Positions 17,662-27,645 of a DNA stretch of 64,000 nucleotides are shown piece by piece. The notes beneath the pieces were generated by a model. It saw only the letters and a program-made list of their open reading frames with translations. It had not been told where the DNA came from and ran no database searches. The stretch's first letter is position 1. Every line of letters starts with the position of its first letter. Position numbers and translations under genes: made by a program. This DNA is from Neobacillus nitrireducens (GTDB lineage Bacteria > Bacillota > Bacilli > Bacillales > Cytobacillaceae), in the NCBI RefSeq assembly GCF_030915405.1, contig NZ_CP133262.1, forward strand, positions 4,617,001 to 4,681,000. The letters run 5' to 3'.

Positions 17662-18879
17662 ATGGTGAAAAATATTAAGATTCTAGGTGATGTTAAACTA
17701 ACAAAGGATTTATCACTTTTGCTTATGATCGGTGGGTTATATTCCTTAAGCATCGCTTTATCCAACACATTTGTAAACATTTATCTATGGAAACAAACGG
17801 GTAAGTACTCAGATATCGCCCTCTATAACTTATCGACTGTTGTACTGCAATTGCTCACGTTCATTTTAGCAGGGCGATGGGCAAAGAAAATAGACAGGGT
17901 GATAGTTCTTAGAATTGGTGTAATTTTTTTAGCACTATTTTATGTCATGGTGTTAATATCGGGCACAAGTGCATCAACTTACTTACTTCTATTAGGGAGT
18001 CTGTTAGGAGTAGGATATGGTTTTTATTGGCTGGCTTTTAATGTGTTAACCTTTGAAATCACCGAACCGGATACGAGAGATTTTTTTAATGGTTTTCTGG
18101 GGATATTAACATCTGCCGGTGGAATGATTGGACCAATCGCTGCCGGAATTATCATTACTGGGTTTGAACAGTTCACGGGTTATACGATTGTCTTTGGGCT
18201 GTCTCTGGGATTGTTTGCCCTTGCAGTTTTTATGAGTTTTTCATTAAAGCCTCGACCATCGGCAGGAAGCTATTGTTTTAAAAAGATTCTAAATGAAAGA
18301 AAACAAAATGAAAACTGGCGTCTGATAACGAACGCTAACTTTTTCCAGGGCCTCCGAGAAGGGACTTTTGCATTTGTCATCTCGGTTCTTGTTTATCTTT
18401 CGACAGGGAGTGAAATGTCTTTAGGTACATTTGGTCTTCTAAATTCAGGAATATCATGTATCGCTTATTATCTGGCCTCCCGGTTAATTAAACAAAGGTT
18501 TCGAAAAAAAGCGATACTGATTGGCGGACTACTCCTATATACTGCCGTGCTTATAATTGTTTGGGACGTAAATTTTGTTAAATTGTTAATCTATGGCGGG
18601 ATCATTGCAATTGCCTATCCGCTTTTGCTCGTCCCGTATATGTCAACTACATATGATGTGATTGGAACAGGATGGAAAGCAGCAGAAATGAGAATTGAAT
18701 ACATAGTTGTTCGAGAAATTTTCTTAAACTTGGGAAGAATCATTTCGATATTATCCTTTTTAGCGGCAATCACTTGGTTTAAAGCAGAAACTAGTATTCC
18801 AATTATCCTTCTCATTTTAGGCGCTGGGCACACATGCATCTATCTTTTTCTAAAAAGAGTACAATTACCAACTACCTAA
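17662..18879 (+). CDS. yqgE: Major facilitator superfamily transporter YqgE
   Basis: 405-residue integral membrane protein with about twelve hydrophobic segments in two halves and a basic central loop (about residues 195-220). Substrate unknown. Same position (after sodA, before pbpA) as B. subtilis yqgE. The ATG follows AAAGGGGAG. Confidence 0.82.
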   Translation: MVKNIKILGDVKLTKDLSLLLMIGGLYSLSIALSNTFVNIYLWKQTGKYSDIALYNLSTVVLQLLTFILAGRWAKKIDRVIVLRIGVIFLALFYVMVLISGTSASTYLLLLGSLLGVGYGFYWLAFNVLTFEITEPDTRDFFNGFLGILTSAGGMIGPIAAGIIITGFEQFTGYTIVFGLSLGLFALAVFMSFSLKPRPSAGSYCFKKILNERKQNENWRLITNANFFQGLREGTFAFVISVLVYLSTGSEMSLGTFGLLNSGISCIAYYLASRLIKQRFRKKAILIGGLLLYTAVLIIVWDVNFVKLLIYGGIIAIAYPLLLVPYMSTTYDVIGTGWKAAEMRIEYIVVREIFLNLGRIISILSFLAAITWFKAETSIPIILLILGAGHTCIYLFLKRVQLPTT

Positions 18880-18916
18880 CGCGCTGAGTATCTTTTTTTA
18901 CTCGGCGCTCTTTTTT
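18880..18916 (+). terminator. Terminator of yqgE
   Basis: GCGCTGAGTA and TACTCGGCGC (one G-U pair) around an 8-nt loop, then a T-rich tail. Confidence 0.85.
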
Positions 18917-19032
18917 CTTTGACGCTATGACCGGATAAATTGGTAAGGGTTTTTCATAGAAAAAAGCTGACATATCCTATAAAATAGAGAAAGTTAGCTT
19001 AAGCCGTGAAAAAAAGGAAGTGTTTTTATCCC

Positions 19033-21126
19033 TTGAATAATAAAAAGAAAAAAAAGAAGGAACATGTGCCATTTCGATTAAATATATTGTTTTTTGTCGT
19101 GTTTTTGCTATTTTCGGTCCTTATTCTTAGACTTGGTGAATTACAAATCGTGTTTGGTGATGATTTTAAACGCGAAATCGAGCGGACTGAAGATATTACT
19201 GTTAATAACCCTGTACCAAGGGGGAAAATGTTCGATCGAAATGGGAAGATTATTGTTGATAATAAGCCATTGAACGCAATTACTTATACAAAATATCAAC
19301 AAACCACTCAAAAGGAAATGTTGGAAACAGCGGGACGTCTGGCAAAAATAATTGATATGACAGGAAAAAAAGTTCCTATTCGTGACAAAAAGGATTTTTG
19401 GATATTAACAAATCCAAAACCAGCCAAAGCGAAAATAACCGAAAAAGAATGGGCATCTTATAAACAAAAAAAATTGACCGATAAGCAAATTTATCAACTT
19501 CAATTGGATCGAATCACTGAAGATGATCTAAAAAGTATTTCAGGTGAAAAACTAGAAACTCTTGCTATTTATAGGCAATTTAATAGTGGATATGCTTTAA
19601 CCCCACAAATTGTTAAAAATGTTAATGTAACGGACAAAGAGTACGCTATTGTTAGTGAAAACTTAGAAAACCTACCTGGTGTAGACACAACAACCGATTG
19701 GGAACGGAGCTACGTTTTTGGTGATACTTTAAAATCAATTTTAGGAGATGTCACTACATCTGAATCAGGAATCCCAAAAGAGCAATTACAAAATTATATG
19801 GCCCGTGATTACAGCCGTAATGACCGTGTTGGCAAAAGTTATCTTGAATTAAAGTATGAGGATGTACTCCATGGTCAAAAGGCAAAAGTGAAAAATGTAA
19901 CCGATAAGACGGGTCATATCCTTTCGACAGAAGTAGTTTCGGAAGGAAAAAGGGGGAAAGATCTTGTTTTGACCGTCGATATGGATCTTCAGAAGAAGGT
20001 TGAAGATATCATCGAGGAAGAAATGTGGAGTGCCAAACAAAAACCCAATACTTCCCTTCTAGATCGAGCCTTCGTCGTTCTAATGGACCCCCATACCGGT
20101 GAGGTCTTATCACTGGCTGGAAAACAGATTGGTAAAGATAAAAAAGGGCACACAGTCATGAATGATTTTGCCGGCGGAAATATTACGACTTCTTATAATG
20201 TTGGGTCAGCAGTAAAAGGGGCAACGATTTTAACTGGCTATAAAACCGGGGCCATACAACCAGGTTCCACACAACTAGACGAGCCGCTCCGAATTGCTAG
20301 CTCACCAGTAATGTCTTCATGGAGAACCTTTGGCCGGATCAATGATCTAAGGGCACTACAGGTTTCTTCCAACGTATATATGTGGAAAACGGTAATCGCA
20401 ATGGCCGGCGGTCAGTATAGAGCAGGTCAACCATTACCGCTTGATTATTCAGCGTTTGATACTTTGCGGCAGTCATTCAGTCAATTTGGTTTAGGTACGC
20501 GTACAGGGATTGACCTGCCTAATGAAATGAGTGGTTTTCCAGGTCCTGAGCGGACTCCTGGTTTACTTCTTTTCTTGGCGATTGGTCAGTATGACACGTA
20601 TACGCCAATTCAACTCGCACAGTACGTTTCCACAATAGCAAATGGTGGGAATCGTATCCAGCCGCATATGGTTAAGGAAATTCGCGAACCGGAAATGGAA
20701 AATAATGAATTGGGTCCGATTGTCGAGGAAATTCAGCCGAAGGTCTTAAATCGTTTAGATATGAAGGAATCTTGGATTAAACGGGTTCAAGAAGGTTTTC
20801 GAATGGTTATGCAGGTTGGTGACGGTACAGCTGTGAGTCACTTTAAGAACAAACCGTATAATCCTGCTGGGAAAACGGGAACCGCCCAAGCATTCTATTA
20901 CGGTTCCGACAAATCAAAATATGGTACACCAGTCATGAACCTAAGTTTGGTAAGTTTTGCACCCGCTGATAATCCAGAGGTGGCCATGGCGGTTGTGGTC
21001 CCGTGGGCATATCAAGGGAATAGTGGTCCAAGTCTTAATAATTTAATCGGCAAACGAGTTTTGGATGCTTACTTTGACTTAAAGAAAGAACGTCAAGCGA
21101 AAGAAAAGAATACAACGGAACAATAA
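19033..21126 (+). CDS. pbpA: Penicillin-binding protein 2A (class B transpeptidase)
   Basis: Cross-links peptidoglycan; the B. subtilis protein at this locus (PbpA/YqgF) supports rod-shaped elongation. A lysine-rich cytoplasmic start and one transmembrane helix (about residues 20-40) are followed by the PBP dimerisation domain (NPVPRGKMFDRNG). The transpeptidase domain has active serine motif SAVK, SSN and KTGTA. I start at the TTG at 19033, with GGAAGTG upstream; a GTG 27 nt earlier (19006) is in frame but has no visible Shine-Dalgarno. About 697 residues, near the usual 716. Confidence 0.92.
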   Translation: MNNKKKKKKEHVPFRLNILFFVVFLLFSVLILRLGELQIVFGDDFKREIERTEDITVNNPVPRGKMFDRNGKIIVDNKPLNAITYTKYQQTTQKEMLETAGRLAKIIDMTGKKVPIRDKKDFWILTNPKPAKAKITEKEWASYKQKKLTDKQIYQLQLDRITEDDLKSISGEKLETLAIYRQFNSGYALTPQIVKNVNVTDKEYAIVSENLENLPGVDTTTDWERSYVFGDTLKSILGDVTTSESGIPKEQLQNYMARDYSRNDRVGKSYLELKYEDVLHGQKAKVKNVTDKTGHILSTEVVSEGKRGKDLVLTVDMDLQKKVEDIIEEEMWSAKQKPNTSLLDRAFVVLMDPHTGEVLSLAGKQIGKDKKGHTVMNDFAGGNITTSYNVGSAVKGATILTGYKTGAIQPGSTQLDEPLRIASSPVMSSWRTFGRINDLRALQVSSNVYMWKTVIAMAGGQYRAGQPLPLDYSAFDTLRQSFSQFGLGTRTGIDLPNEMSGFPGPERTPGLLLFLAIGQYDTYTPIQLAQYVSTIANGGNRIQPHMVKEIREPEMENNELGPIVEEIQPKVLNRLDMKESWIKRVQEGFRMVMQVGDGTAVSHFKNKPYNPAGKTGTAQAFYYGSDKSKYGTPVMNLSLVSFAPADNPEVAMAVVVPWAYQGNSGPSLNNLIGKRVLDAYFDLKKERQAKEKNTTEQ

Positions 21127-21129
21127 TAG

Positions 21130-21168
21130 GTAGAAAACACTTGTCACAATGTGGCAGGTGTTTTTTTA
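21130..21168 (+). terminator. Terminator of pbpA
   Basis: AACACTTGTCAC pairs with GTGGCAGGTGTT around a 3-nt loop and ends in seven Ts. Confidence 0.9.
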
Positions 21169-21223
21169 GTAAAAGTCTCGTCTGCAAAGTTCTTTTATTC
21201 TAAGGTGAATATACGCTTGTCTA

Positions 21224-21283
21224 TTTACAAAACCTCAACATATCTTTACAAAACCTTTACATTTAATTAAAACTCAGTTAACA
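21224..21283 (+). promoter_or_regulatory. Pho box: PhoP-binding repeats upstream of pstS
   Basis: TTTACA, TCAACA, TTTACA, TTTACA, TTAAAA and TTAACA begin at 21224, 21235, 21245, 21256, 21267 and 21278, that is every 10-11 bp. This is the direct-repeat pattern (TT(A/C/T)ACA every 11 bp) bound by PhoP~P at Bacillus phosphate-starvation promoters. It predicts induction of the whole pst operon at low phosphate. Confidence 0.85.
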
Positions 21284-21358
21284 GTCGAGGTTTATTCTTA
21301 ATCATGTAAGGCAGAACAAATAACTAACAAACCAAAGTTTACAGGGGGAATTAAACCA

Positions 21359-22276
21359 ATGAAAAGTTTCAAGAAAATTAGTCTAGCCCTTATTCTAGCA
21401 GCCTTAATGGTATTTGTTGCTGCTTGTGGTGGAGGAACATCTACTGATAAAAAAGAAAGAACTTCAAATAAAGATAATAAAACAGCAGAACTTTCTGGCT
21501 CATTAAGCGTTTCTGGTTCATCTGCAATGCAACCATTGGTGGCCGCGGCGGCTGAAGAGTTTATGGCGGAAAATCCAAATGTCGACGTTCAAGTAAATGC
21601 TGGTGGATCTGGTACAGGCTTATCACAAGTGGCTGAAGGATCTGTACAGATTGGTAACTCCGATGTATTCGCTGAAGAAAAAGAAGGCATCCCGGCTGAT
21701 CAACTCATTGACCATAAAGTAGCTGTTGTTGGTATGACTGCAGCTGTTAACCCTAAAGTGGGTATTAAAGATATTAAAAAAGCAGATTTAATTAAAGTAT
21801 TTACTGGTAAAATTACCAACTGGAAAGAACTTGGCGGCGCAGATCAAAAGATCGTCCTTGTTAACCGTCCGGACTCATCAGGAACTCGTGCGGTCTTCAA
21901 CAAATTCGCACTTGATGGGGCAACTCCAGCTGAAGGAATTACAGAAGATTCATCAAACACTGTTAAAAAGATAATTAACGAAACTGAAGGTGCAGTTGGT
22001 TACCTTGCATTCTCATACTTCACAGACGAATCTGTTACACCGCTATCAATCGATGGAGTTGAACCAACGGATGTAAATGTACAATCTGGTGAATTCCCTG
22101 TTTGGGCTTATCAGCACTCTTATACAAAGGGTGAGGCAACCGATCTTGCTAAAGCGTTCCTTGACTACTTAATGTCTGACGATATTCAAAACACTTTATT
22201 AAAAGAACAAGGATATCTTCCTGTAACAAAAATGAAAGTAGAACGTGATGCAAAAGGGAATCAAAAAGATCTATAA
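21359..22276 (+). CDS. pstS: Phosphate-binding lipoprotein PstS
   Basis: High-affinity phosphate receptor of the Pst importer, lipid-anchored outside the membrane. The 305 residues have signal peptide and lipobox MVFVAAC (Cys about 22), followed by a disordered linker. The binding fold has the phosphate loops SGSSAMQPL, GSGTGLSQV and RPDSSGTRAVF. Preceded by a Pho box; AGGGGG lies upstream of the ATG. First gene of pstS-C-A-B1-B2-phoU. Confidence 0.96.
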   Translation: MKSFKKISLALILAALMVFVAACGGGTSTDKKERTSNKDNKTAELSGSLSVSGSSAMQPLVAAAAEEFMAENPNVDVQVNAGGSGTGLSQVAEGSVQIGNSDVFAEEKEGIPADQLIDHKVAVVGMTAAVNPKVGIKDIKKADLIKVFTGKITNWKELGGADQKIVLVNRPDSSGTRAVFNKFALDGATPAEGITEDSSNTVKKIINETEGAVGYLAFSYFTDESVTPLSIDGVEPTDVNVQSGEFPVWAYQHSYTKGEATDLAKAFLDYLMSDDIQNTLLKEQGYLPVTKMKVERDAKGNQKDL

Positions 22277-22355
22277 AAAAGGTTGAATAATGAAAGGGTA
22301 AATGTATATATGCATTTACCCTATTATGACGTATTTTAGGGGTGTTTGGTGCATT

Positions 22356-23276
22356 ATGGAAAAGTTAGTTCCTGCAAAAGACAGATTGTTAAAGTCTAAG
22401 AAAAATTGGCTGGATGGTGAATTGCGCGGGAAAATTCTCGTTATCTTTTGTGCTGTAATTATGATATCAGCAACAATCTCGATAACCATTTTCCTGGGTA
22501 CAAAGGGTTTACAATCCTTTATAAAAAATGGTGTAAGTCTTATTGAGTTCATAACCAGTACCCACTGGAATCCTACAAATCAAGCGAAGCCTGAATACGG
22601 AGCTTTACCATTTATTTTTGGTTCCTTTGCAGTAACCTTTCTTGCAGCAATAGTGGCAGCACCACTTGGGATTGGCGGAGCGATTTTTATGACTGAAATT
22701 GCACCCTCATGGGGAAGAAAGATATTACAGCCTGTCATCGAGCTGTTGGTCGGAATTCCATCTGTAGTTTATGGCTTCATCGGGCTTACAGTGTTAGTAC
22801 CATTTATCAGGGAAAAGGTGGGCGGACTTGGCTTTAGCCTGCTCTCAGGTACAATTGTATTATCCATTATGATTTTGCCGACAGTAACGACTATTGCAAC
22901 CGATGCTATGAGTTCACTGCCTAAAAACCTTCGCGAAGGTTCGTACGCTTTAGGTGCTACTCGCTGGCAAACGATTAGAAAAGTTTTAATACCTGCTGCA
23001 TTACCTACGTTGTTGACTGCTATCGTTCTTGGGATGGCAAGAGCATTTGGAGAAGCTCTTGCGGTTCAAATGGTCATCGGTAACGTAAGAGATTTACCAA
23101 CAAGCTTATTAGACGCTTCAGCAACATTAACGACAATTATTACGCTAAACATGGGCCATACCACTTACGGTAGTGTAGAAAATAATACTCTTTGGTCAAT
23201 GGGCTTAATTTTATTAATCATGTCGTTTGCGTTTATTCTCCTCATTCGCTACCTTTCGTCAAGGAGGAAAATGTGA
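22356..23276 (+). CDS. pstC: Phosphate ABC transporter permease PstC
   Basis: One of two membrane subunits of the Pst importer. The 306 residues have six hydrophobic segments and the EAA loop LREGSYALGATRWQTIRKVLIP that contacts the ATPase. The start is the ATG at 22356 (MEKLVPAK); an in-frame opening 54 nt upstream has no support. The stop overlaps the pstA start (TGATG). Confidence 0.94.
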   Translation: MEKLVPAKDRLLKSKKNWLDGELRGKILVIFCAVIMISATISITIFLGTKGLQSFIKNGVSLIEFITSTHWNPTNQAKPEYGALPFIFGSFAVTFLAAIVAAPLGIGGAIFMTEIAPSWGRKILQPVIELLVGIPSVVYGFIGLTVLVPFIREKVGGLGFSLLSGTIVLSIMILPTVTTIATDAMSSLPKNLREGSYALGATRWQTIRKVLIPAALPTLLTAIVLGMARAFGEALAVQMVIGNVRDLPTSLLDASATLTTIITLNMGHTTYGSVENNTLWSMGLILLIMSFAFILLIRYLSSRRKM

Positions 23277-24163
23277 TGAACAGTAAAACTGCAGATCGTA
23301 TTGCCACAGGAGGATTTATCGCAATTGCAATTATTATTATTTCTATATTAGTTGGTTTATTTTCATATATTTTGGTTAATGGACTTAAACATATTTCTCT
23401 CGACTTTTTAACCACACCGTCGAGCAATGTACGTGCGGGCGGAGGAATTCGTGACCAATTATTCAACTCGTTTTATATATTATTTATTACGATGCTAATT
23501 GCCCTTCCATTAGGTATTGGCGGTGGAATATACATGGCAGAGTATGCAAAACCAGGGAAAATCACAGACATTGTTCGTTCTTGTATTGAAGTTCTGGCAT
23601 CACTGCCCTCGATAGTTATTGGGATGTTTGGTTTATTAATGTTCGTTAATTTGACAGGCTGGGGCTATACCATTTTAGGAGGAGCTTTAGCATTGACTGT
23701 TTTTAATTTGCCTGTAATTGTGCGTGTTAGTGAGGATGCTATCCGTGCGGTCCCAAGTGATTTGAAGGAGGCTAGTCTTGCCTTAGGGATTACCAAATGG
23801 CATACGATAAAAACGGTTTTATTGCCAAGTGCATTTCCGACGATTTTAACAGGTGCAATTCTCGCTGCAGGTCGTGTATTTGGTGAAGCTGCCGCACTAT
23901 TATTTACTGCAGGTCTTTCAACACCAAGACTCGATTACGCAAACTGGAATCCATTTTCCATGCAATCACCGTTAAATATATTTCGACCAGCCGAAACGCT
24001 TGCCGTTCACATATGGTCTGTAAATACACAAGGGTTAATTCCAGATGTTGAAGAGGTATCCAATGGATCAGCTGCTGTTTTAGTATTATCGGTTTTAGTA
24101 TTTAACTTATTAGCTAGGTGGATTGGAAGTATGATTCACAAGAAGGTAACAGCATCAAAATAA
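23276..24163 (+). CDS. pstA: Phosphate ABC transporter permease PstA
   Basis: Second membrane subunit of the Pst importer. 295 residues with six transmembrane segments and the EAA loop LKEASLALGITKWHTIKTVL. AAGGAGG is inside the end of pstC, and the ATG overlaps the pstC stop, which fixes the start; an open frame further upstream lies within pstC and is not used. Confidence 0.94.
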   Translation: MNSKTADRIATGGFIAIAIIIISILVGLFSYILVNGLKHISLDFLTTPSSNVRAGGGIRDQLFNSFYILFITMLIALPLGIGGGIYMAEYAKPGKITDIVRSCIEVLASLPSIVIGMFGLLMFVNLTGWGYTILGGALALTVFNLPVIVRVSEDAIRAVPSDLKEASLALGITKWHTIKTVLLPSAFPTILTGAILAAGRVFGEAAALLFTAGLSTPRLDYANWNPFSMQSPLNIFRPAETLAVHIWSVNTQGLIPDVEEVSNGSAAVLVLSVLVFNLLARWIGSMIHKKVTASK

Positions 24164-24178
24164 AGGCGGGGAGATAGG

Positions 24179-25000
24179 ATGGTTACAGCATTTATTGAAA
24201 AAACGACTGAAAACCAAGCTGTTCAATCAAACAGCCAATTGCATAAAGAGCCTATTTTAAGGATAAATAATTTAGAGATTTTCTATGGAGAAAAACGAGC
24301 AGTAAATGGGATCTCAATGGATATTGAAAAGAAATCCATAACAGCACTTATTGGCCCTTCAGGCTGTGGTAAGTCAACTTTTCTAAGAAGTATTAATCGA
24401 ATGAATGATCTCATTCCAGGAGCAAGGGCAGAAGGGGAAATCATTTACGAAGATCTCAATATCTTGTCTGAGCAAATCAATGTTGTTGCTCTACGTAAAG
24501 AAATCGGCATGGTTTTTCAAAAACCCAACCCATTTCCAAAATCCATTTATGAAAATATTACACACGCACTTAAATTTGCTGGAATCAAAAAGAAAAGTAC
24601 ATTAGATGAAATTGTGGAAGAGAGTCTGAAAAAAGCAGCATTATGGGAAGAAGTAAAGGACAGGCTTCATAAATCTGCCTTATCCCTCTCAGGCGGTCAG
24701 AAGCAGCGTCTTTGCATAGCAAGGACAATTGCGATGAAACCTACTGTCATGCTTCTTGATGAACCTTCTTCGGCACTGGACCCGATATCCAATGCTAAAG
24801 TGGAAGATCTAATCGTTGATTTAAAACAGGAATATTCAATAATCATTGTCACCCATAATATGCAGCAGGCATCCCGTATTTCTGATAAAACAGCCTTCTT
24901 TTTAAGCGGAGATATTATTGAATATGATAATACGGAAAAAATCTTTACCAACCCAGCTGTTAAAAAGACAGAGGAATATATCTCAGGAAGGTTTGGATAA
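24179..25000 (+). CDS. pstB1: Phosphate ABC transporter ATPase PstB1
   Basis: Energises phosphate import. 273 residues: an N-terminal extension of about 27 residues, Walker [11 protein letters not shown]-loop [12 protein letters not shown], signature LSGGQKQR, Walker [14 protein letters not shown], and H-loop VTHNMQQA, with the PstB C-terminal GRFG. The paralogue pstB2 follows 12 nt later. B. subtilis also has two pstB genes in this order. Confidence 0.94.
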   Translation: MVTAFIEKTTENQAVQSNSQLHKEPILRINNLEIFYGEKRAVNGISMDIEKKSITALIGPSGCGKSTFLRSINRMNDLIPGARAEGEIIYEDLNILSEQINVVALRKEIGMVFQKPNPFPKSIYENITHALKFAGIKKKSTLDEIVEESLKKAALWEEVKDRLHKSALSLSGGQKQRLCIARTIAMKPTVMLLDEPSSALDPISNAKVEDLIVDLKQEYSIIIVTHNMQQASRISDKTAFFLSGDIIEYDNTEKIFTNPAVKKTEEYISGRFG

Positions 25001-25012
25001 GGGGGAAAAGTA

Positions 25013-25786
25013 GTGGCAATACCAACATTAACCAGACAAGTATTTGATATTAATGACCTAAATTTATGGTACGGTGATCACCATGCATTAAAGAACATCA
25101 ACTTTCCGATTAATAAAAAAGAGGTTACCGCTATCATTGGTCCCTCTGGCTGTGGTAAATCTACATTTATTAAAACACTTAACTTAATGATCAATATGGT
25201 ACCAAATGTAAAAATGACAGGTGAAATTAATATGAATGGGCAAAATATATTAGATAAGAGAGTGGATCTCGTCGACCTGCGTAAGCAAGTGGGAATGGTT
25301 TTTCAGAAGGGCAATCCGTTTCCACAATCTATCTTTGATAATGTTGCCTACGGTCCAAGAGTCCATGGGATCACAAAAAAGAAGCATCTTGATGAAATTG
25401 TTATTAAATCACTAATGGATGTGGCGCTCTGGGAAGAAGTAAAGGATCGGTTAAATGCTCCTGCCTTAGGACTATCTGGTGGTCAACAGCAAAGGTTATG
25501 TATTGCAAGAGCACTTGCAACCAAACCTGAAGTGTTGCTAATGGATGAACCTACATCAGCTTTAGACCCAATTTCTACCTTAAAAATAGAAGAAATGATC
25601 TTAGAATTAAAAGAAAAATATACAATTGTTATTGTTACCCATAACATGCAGCAGGCATCAAGGGTTTCAGATAAGACTGCATTCTTTTTAATGGGTGAAT
25701 TAATCGAACTTGATTCAACTTCAACAATTTTTTCTAATCCAAAAGATTCACGTACGGAAGGATATATTACTGGAAGATTCGGATGA
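25013..25786 (+). CDS. pstB2: Phosphate ABC transporter ATPase PstB2
   Basis: Second PstB-type ATPase, 257 residues, with Walker [22 protein letters not shown], signature LSGGQQQR and Walker [14 protein letters not shown], ending in GRFG. The GTG start at 25013 is preceded by AAGGGGG. It is clearly similar to PstB1 over the whole length, so the pair arose by duplication. Which one serves PstCA cannot be told from sequence. Confidence 0.94.
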   Translation: MAIPTLTRQVFDINDLNLWYGDHHALKNINFPINKKEVTAIIGPSGCGKSTFIKTLNLMINMVPNVKMTGEINMNGQNILDKRVDLVDLRKQVGMVFQKGNPFPQSIFDNVAYGPRVHGITKKKHLDEIVIKSLMDVALWEEVKDRLNAPALGLSGGQQQRLCIARALATKPEVLLMDEPTSALDPISTLKIEEMILELKEKYTIVIVTHNMQQASRVSDKTAFFLMGELIELDSTSTIFSNPKDSRTEGYITGRFG

Positions 25787-25799
25787 TGAGGTGACGTAT

Positions 25800-26459
25800 A
25801 TGAGTACAAGAACAAATTTTGATAATAATCTAACTGAGTTAAAAGATTTGCTATTAAAAATGGCAGAAAAATCCGAGTATGCAATCAAAGAGGCAATGAT
25901 TGCTCTTATTAATCAGGACATGGAAAAAGCAAAGCAAGTCATTGATGGGGATAATGAAATCGATGATCTCGAATATGAAATTAATGATAAAGCATTATTA
26001 TTAATTGCAAGACAATCACCTGTAGCCACGGATCTTAGGAAAATAAGTGTGGCCTTAAAGGTTTCATCAGAAGTGGAAAGATTTGCGGATATTGCAGTAA
26101 ATATAGCCAAATCGGCACTTCATATCGGTAATCAAAAGCATTTTAAAGAAATAATTGATATACCGAGAATGATGGGGATGGCCTTAGAAATGGTTTCAGA
26201 CTCAATACAAGCCTATTATTCTGAGGACATTGAATTGGCAAAAAAGAGTGCTGAGAAAGATGATGAAGTTGACAAAATGTTTGGCAGCTTGATACAAGAG
26301 CTGTTGAGCTATATTCCACAAAATCCAAATGCAACCAACCAAATTATTCAATTATCATTTGTATGTAGATATATTGAAAGAATCGCTGATCATTCAACGA
26401 ATATTGCCGAGAATGTGATCTATCTTGTGACAGGTGACCGTGTTAATTTGAATGCATAA
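25800..26459 (+). CDS. phoU: Phosphate signalling protein PhoU
   Basis: 219-residue all-helical protein made of two PhoU repeats, with metal-contact acidic motifs (DNEIDDLEYEINDKA and KDDEVDKMF). It links Pst transport to PhoR signalling and limits phosphate uptake in bacteria where it has been studied. The ATG at 25800 has GAGGTGA upstream and lies 13 nt after pstB2. B. subtilis has no phoU in this operon, so this is a difference from that model. Confidence 0.92.
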   Translation: MSTRTNFDNNLTELKDLLLKMAEKSEYAIKEAMIALINQDMEKAKQVIDGDNEIDDLEYEINDKALLLIARQSPVATDLRKISVALKVSSEVERFADIAVNIAKSALHIGNQKHFKEIIDIPRMMGMALEMVSDSIQAYYSEDIELAKKSAEKDDEVDKMFGSLIQELLSYIPQNPNATNQIIQLSFVCRYIERIADHSTNIAENVIYLVTGDRVNLNA

Positions 26460-26620
26460 TGAAAAATAGAGTTTATTCAAGATGAGGAGTTTTTTTCCTT
26501 ATCTTTTTTTTGTATACAGTGATGTGTCTTGGTGATTTAATCCTAATTCCTTCCAAGAAACGACAATTTGCGTTTATTGTGTGCGGTTGAATCTGGTGGT
26601 ACCATTAAATTATCAATTAA

Positions 26621-26635
26621 TGAGAATAATTCGCA
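26621..26635 (+). promoter_or_regulatory. Fur-family-like operator
   Basis: TGAGAATAATTCGCA fits the 7-1-7 Fur box TGATAAT-N-ATTATCA at all but three positions. It lies 11 bp upstream of a TATAAT (26646-26651), the likely -10 of the following gene. Fur, Zur or PerR could be the binder; the match does not decide. Confidence 0.4.
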
Positions 26636-26677
26636 ATTTTGCGCATATAATAATTGTTTGCAGAAATGGAGGAAGAA

Positions 26678-27343
26678 ATGAGTAATGAGGTTTTTAAATT
26701 AGAAGGAGATGGAAGAACCATAACCTTAACTGAAAAACAAAAATATAAACAGACTCCTATCGAACAACAGCCACTGGATACACTGCTATTCATTCCAGGT
26801 TTATGGATAAACGGAAAATACCTTTGGCTCCATGATTGTACAGAAAAGGTTTTTAATCAGGAAGAAATAATTATCAGAGTGAAACAGGAGCAGCCGCACT
26901 CTAAAATTCGTTTTTCAAGCATTTATATCAGTAATCACAGCAAGGAAGTGAAACAGCTTAAAATGCTGGCCATGCATTACTATCCCAATGTTATTCAAGA
27001 CAATATTGCTTTTGTATCACCGACGGATAATAGAATCTTTCACCTCGCCAATAATAATATTTACATGGTGAATGGAGACTACAATGGAGTAGGAATGAAG
27101 GAATATACAGCTATGCCGCAATGGAATGCTTTTACAGACCGAATATGGAGTTCAGTTCAAAAGGGGAATTTAAATTATTATCCTATGGTTAAAAGCCCTG
27201 CAGCAAGTATTTTTACTATAAACATGACATTAGGTTCTCATGAAATTGGAAAAATGAATACTTGGACGATTATTGGTTCCAACAAAACCGATATACTTTC
27301 GATGGAGCAAGCCCTCTTAAAGCAAATCGAACGAAGCCGTTAA
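26678..27343 (+). CDS. Conserved hypothetical protein
   Basis: 221 residues I do not recognise. No signal peptide, transmembrane helix or cysteine pair; probably cytosolic. Noticeable segments are LDTLLFIPGLWINGKYLWLHD and a C-terminal MNTWTIIGSNKTDILSMEQAL. GGAGGAAG precedes the ATG at 26678. A TATAAT at 26646-26651 and a Fur-like box lie just upstream, so it seems to be transcribed on its own, separately from phoU. No function assigned. Confidence 0.7.
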   Translation: MSNEVFKLEGDGRTITLTEKQKYKQTPIEQQPLDTLLFIPGLWINGKYLWLHDCTEKVFNQEEIIIRVKQEQPHSKIRFSSIYISNHSKEVKQLKMLAMHYYPNVIQDNIAFVSPTDNRIFHLANNNIYMVNGDYNGVGMKEYTAMPQWNAFTDRIWSSVQKGNLNYYPMVKSPAASIFTINMTLGSHEIGKMNTWTIIGSNKTDILSMEQALLKQIERSR

Positions 27344-27438
27344 TTATCTAGAAAAAACATACTAGCATTTCCTTTTAAAAAATGATATCATTGAAAAGTC
27401 GTATGAAAGAAATGCTTAATTGTTTGGAGGGAAATAAC

Positions 27439-27588
27439 ATGCGTGTGAATATTACATTGGCTTGCACTGAGTGTGGAGATCGTAACTATATTTCAACAAA
27501 AAATAAACGTAATAATCCAGATCGTCTTGAGCTTAAGAAATATTGCCCAAGAGAAAAACGTTCAACAGCACATCGTGAAACAAAATAA
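27439..27588 (+). CDS. rpmG: 50S ribosomal protein L33
   Basis: 49 residues, the standard length. [17 protein letters not shown] start and HRETK end are typical. It has CTEC and then a single cysteine in KKYCPREK, so the second CxxC of zinc-binding L33 is incomplete; this matches the B. subtilis RpmGA type. The ATG at 27439 follows GGAGGG; open frame upstream is not part of the gene. It sits before yqgN as in B. subtilis. Confidence 0.94.
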   Translation: MRVNITLACTECGDRNYISTKNKRNNPDRLELKKYCPREKRSTAHRETK

Positions 27589-27617
27589 ACAGTAGGGGCT
27601 TCCTGCTGTTTTTTTTA
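27588..27617 (+). terminator. Terminator of rpmG
   Basis: AACAG-GG and CC-CTGTT stem directly after the stop codon, followed by eight Ts. Confidence 0.82.
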
Positions 27618-27645
27618 TGCCTAAAAATAAGGAGGTTTCCTGAAA

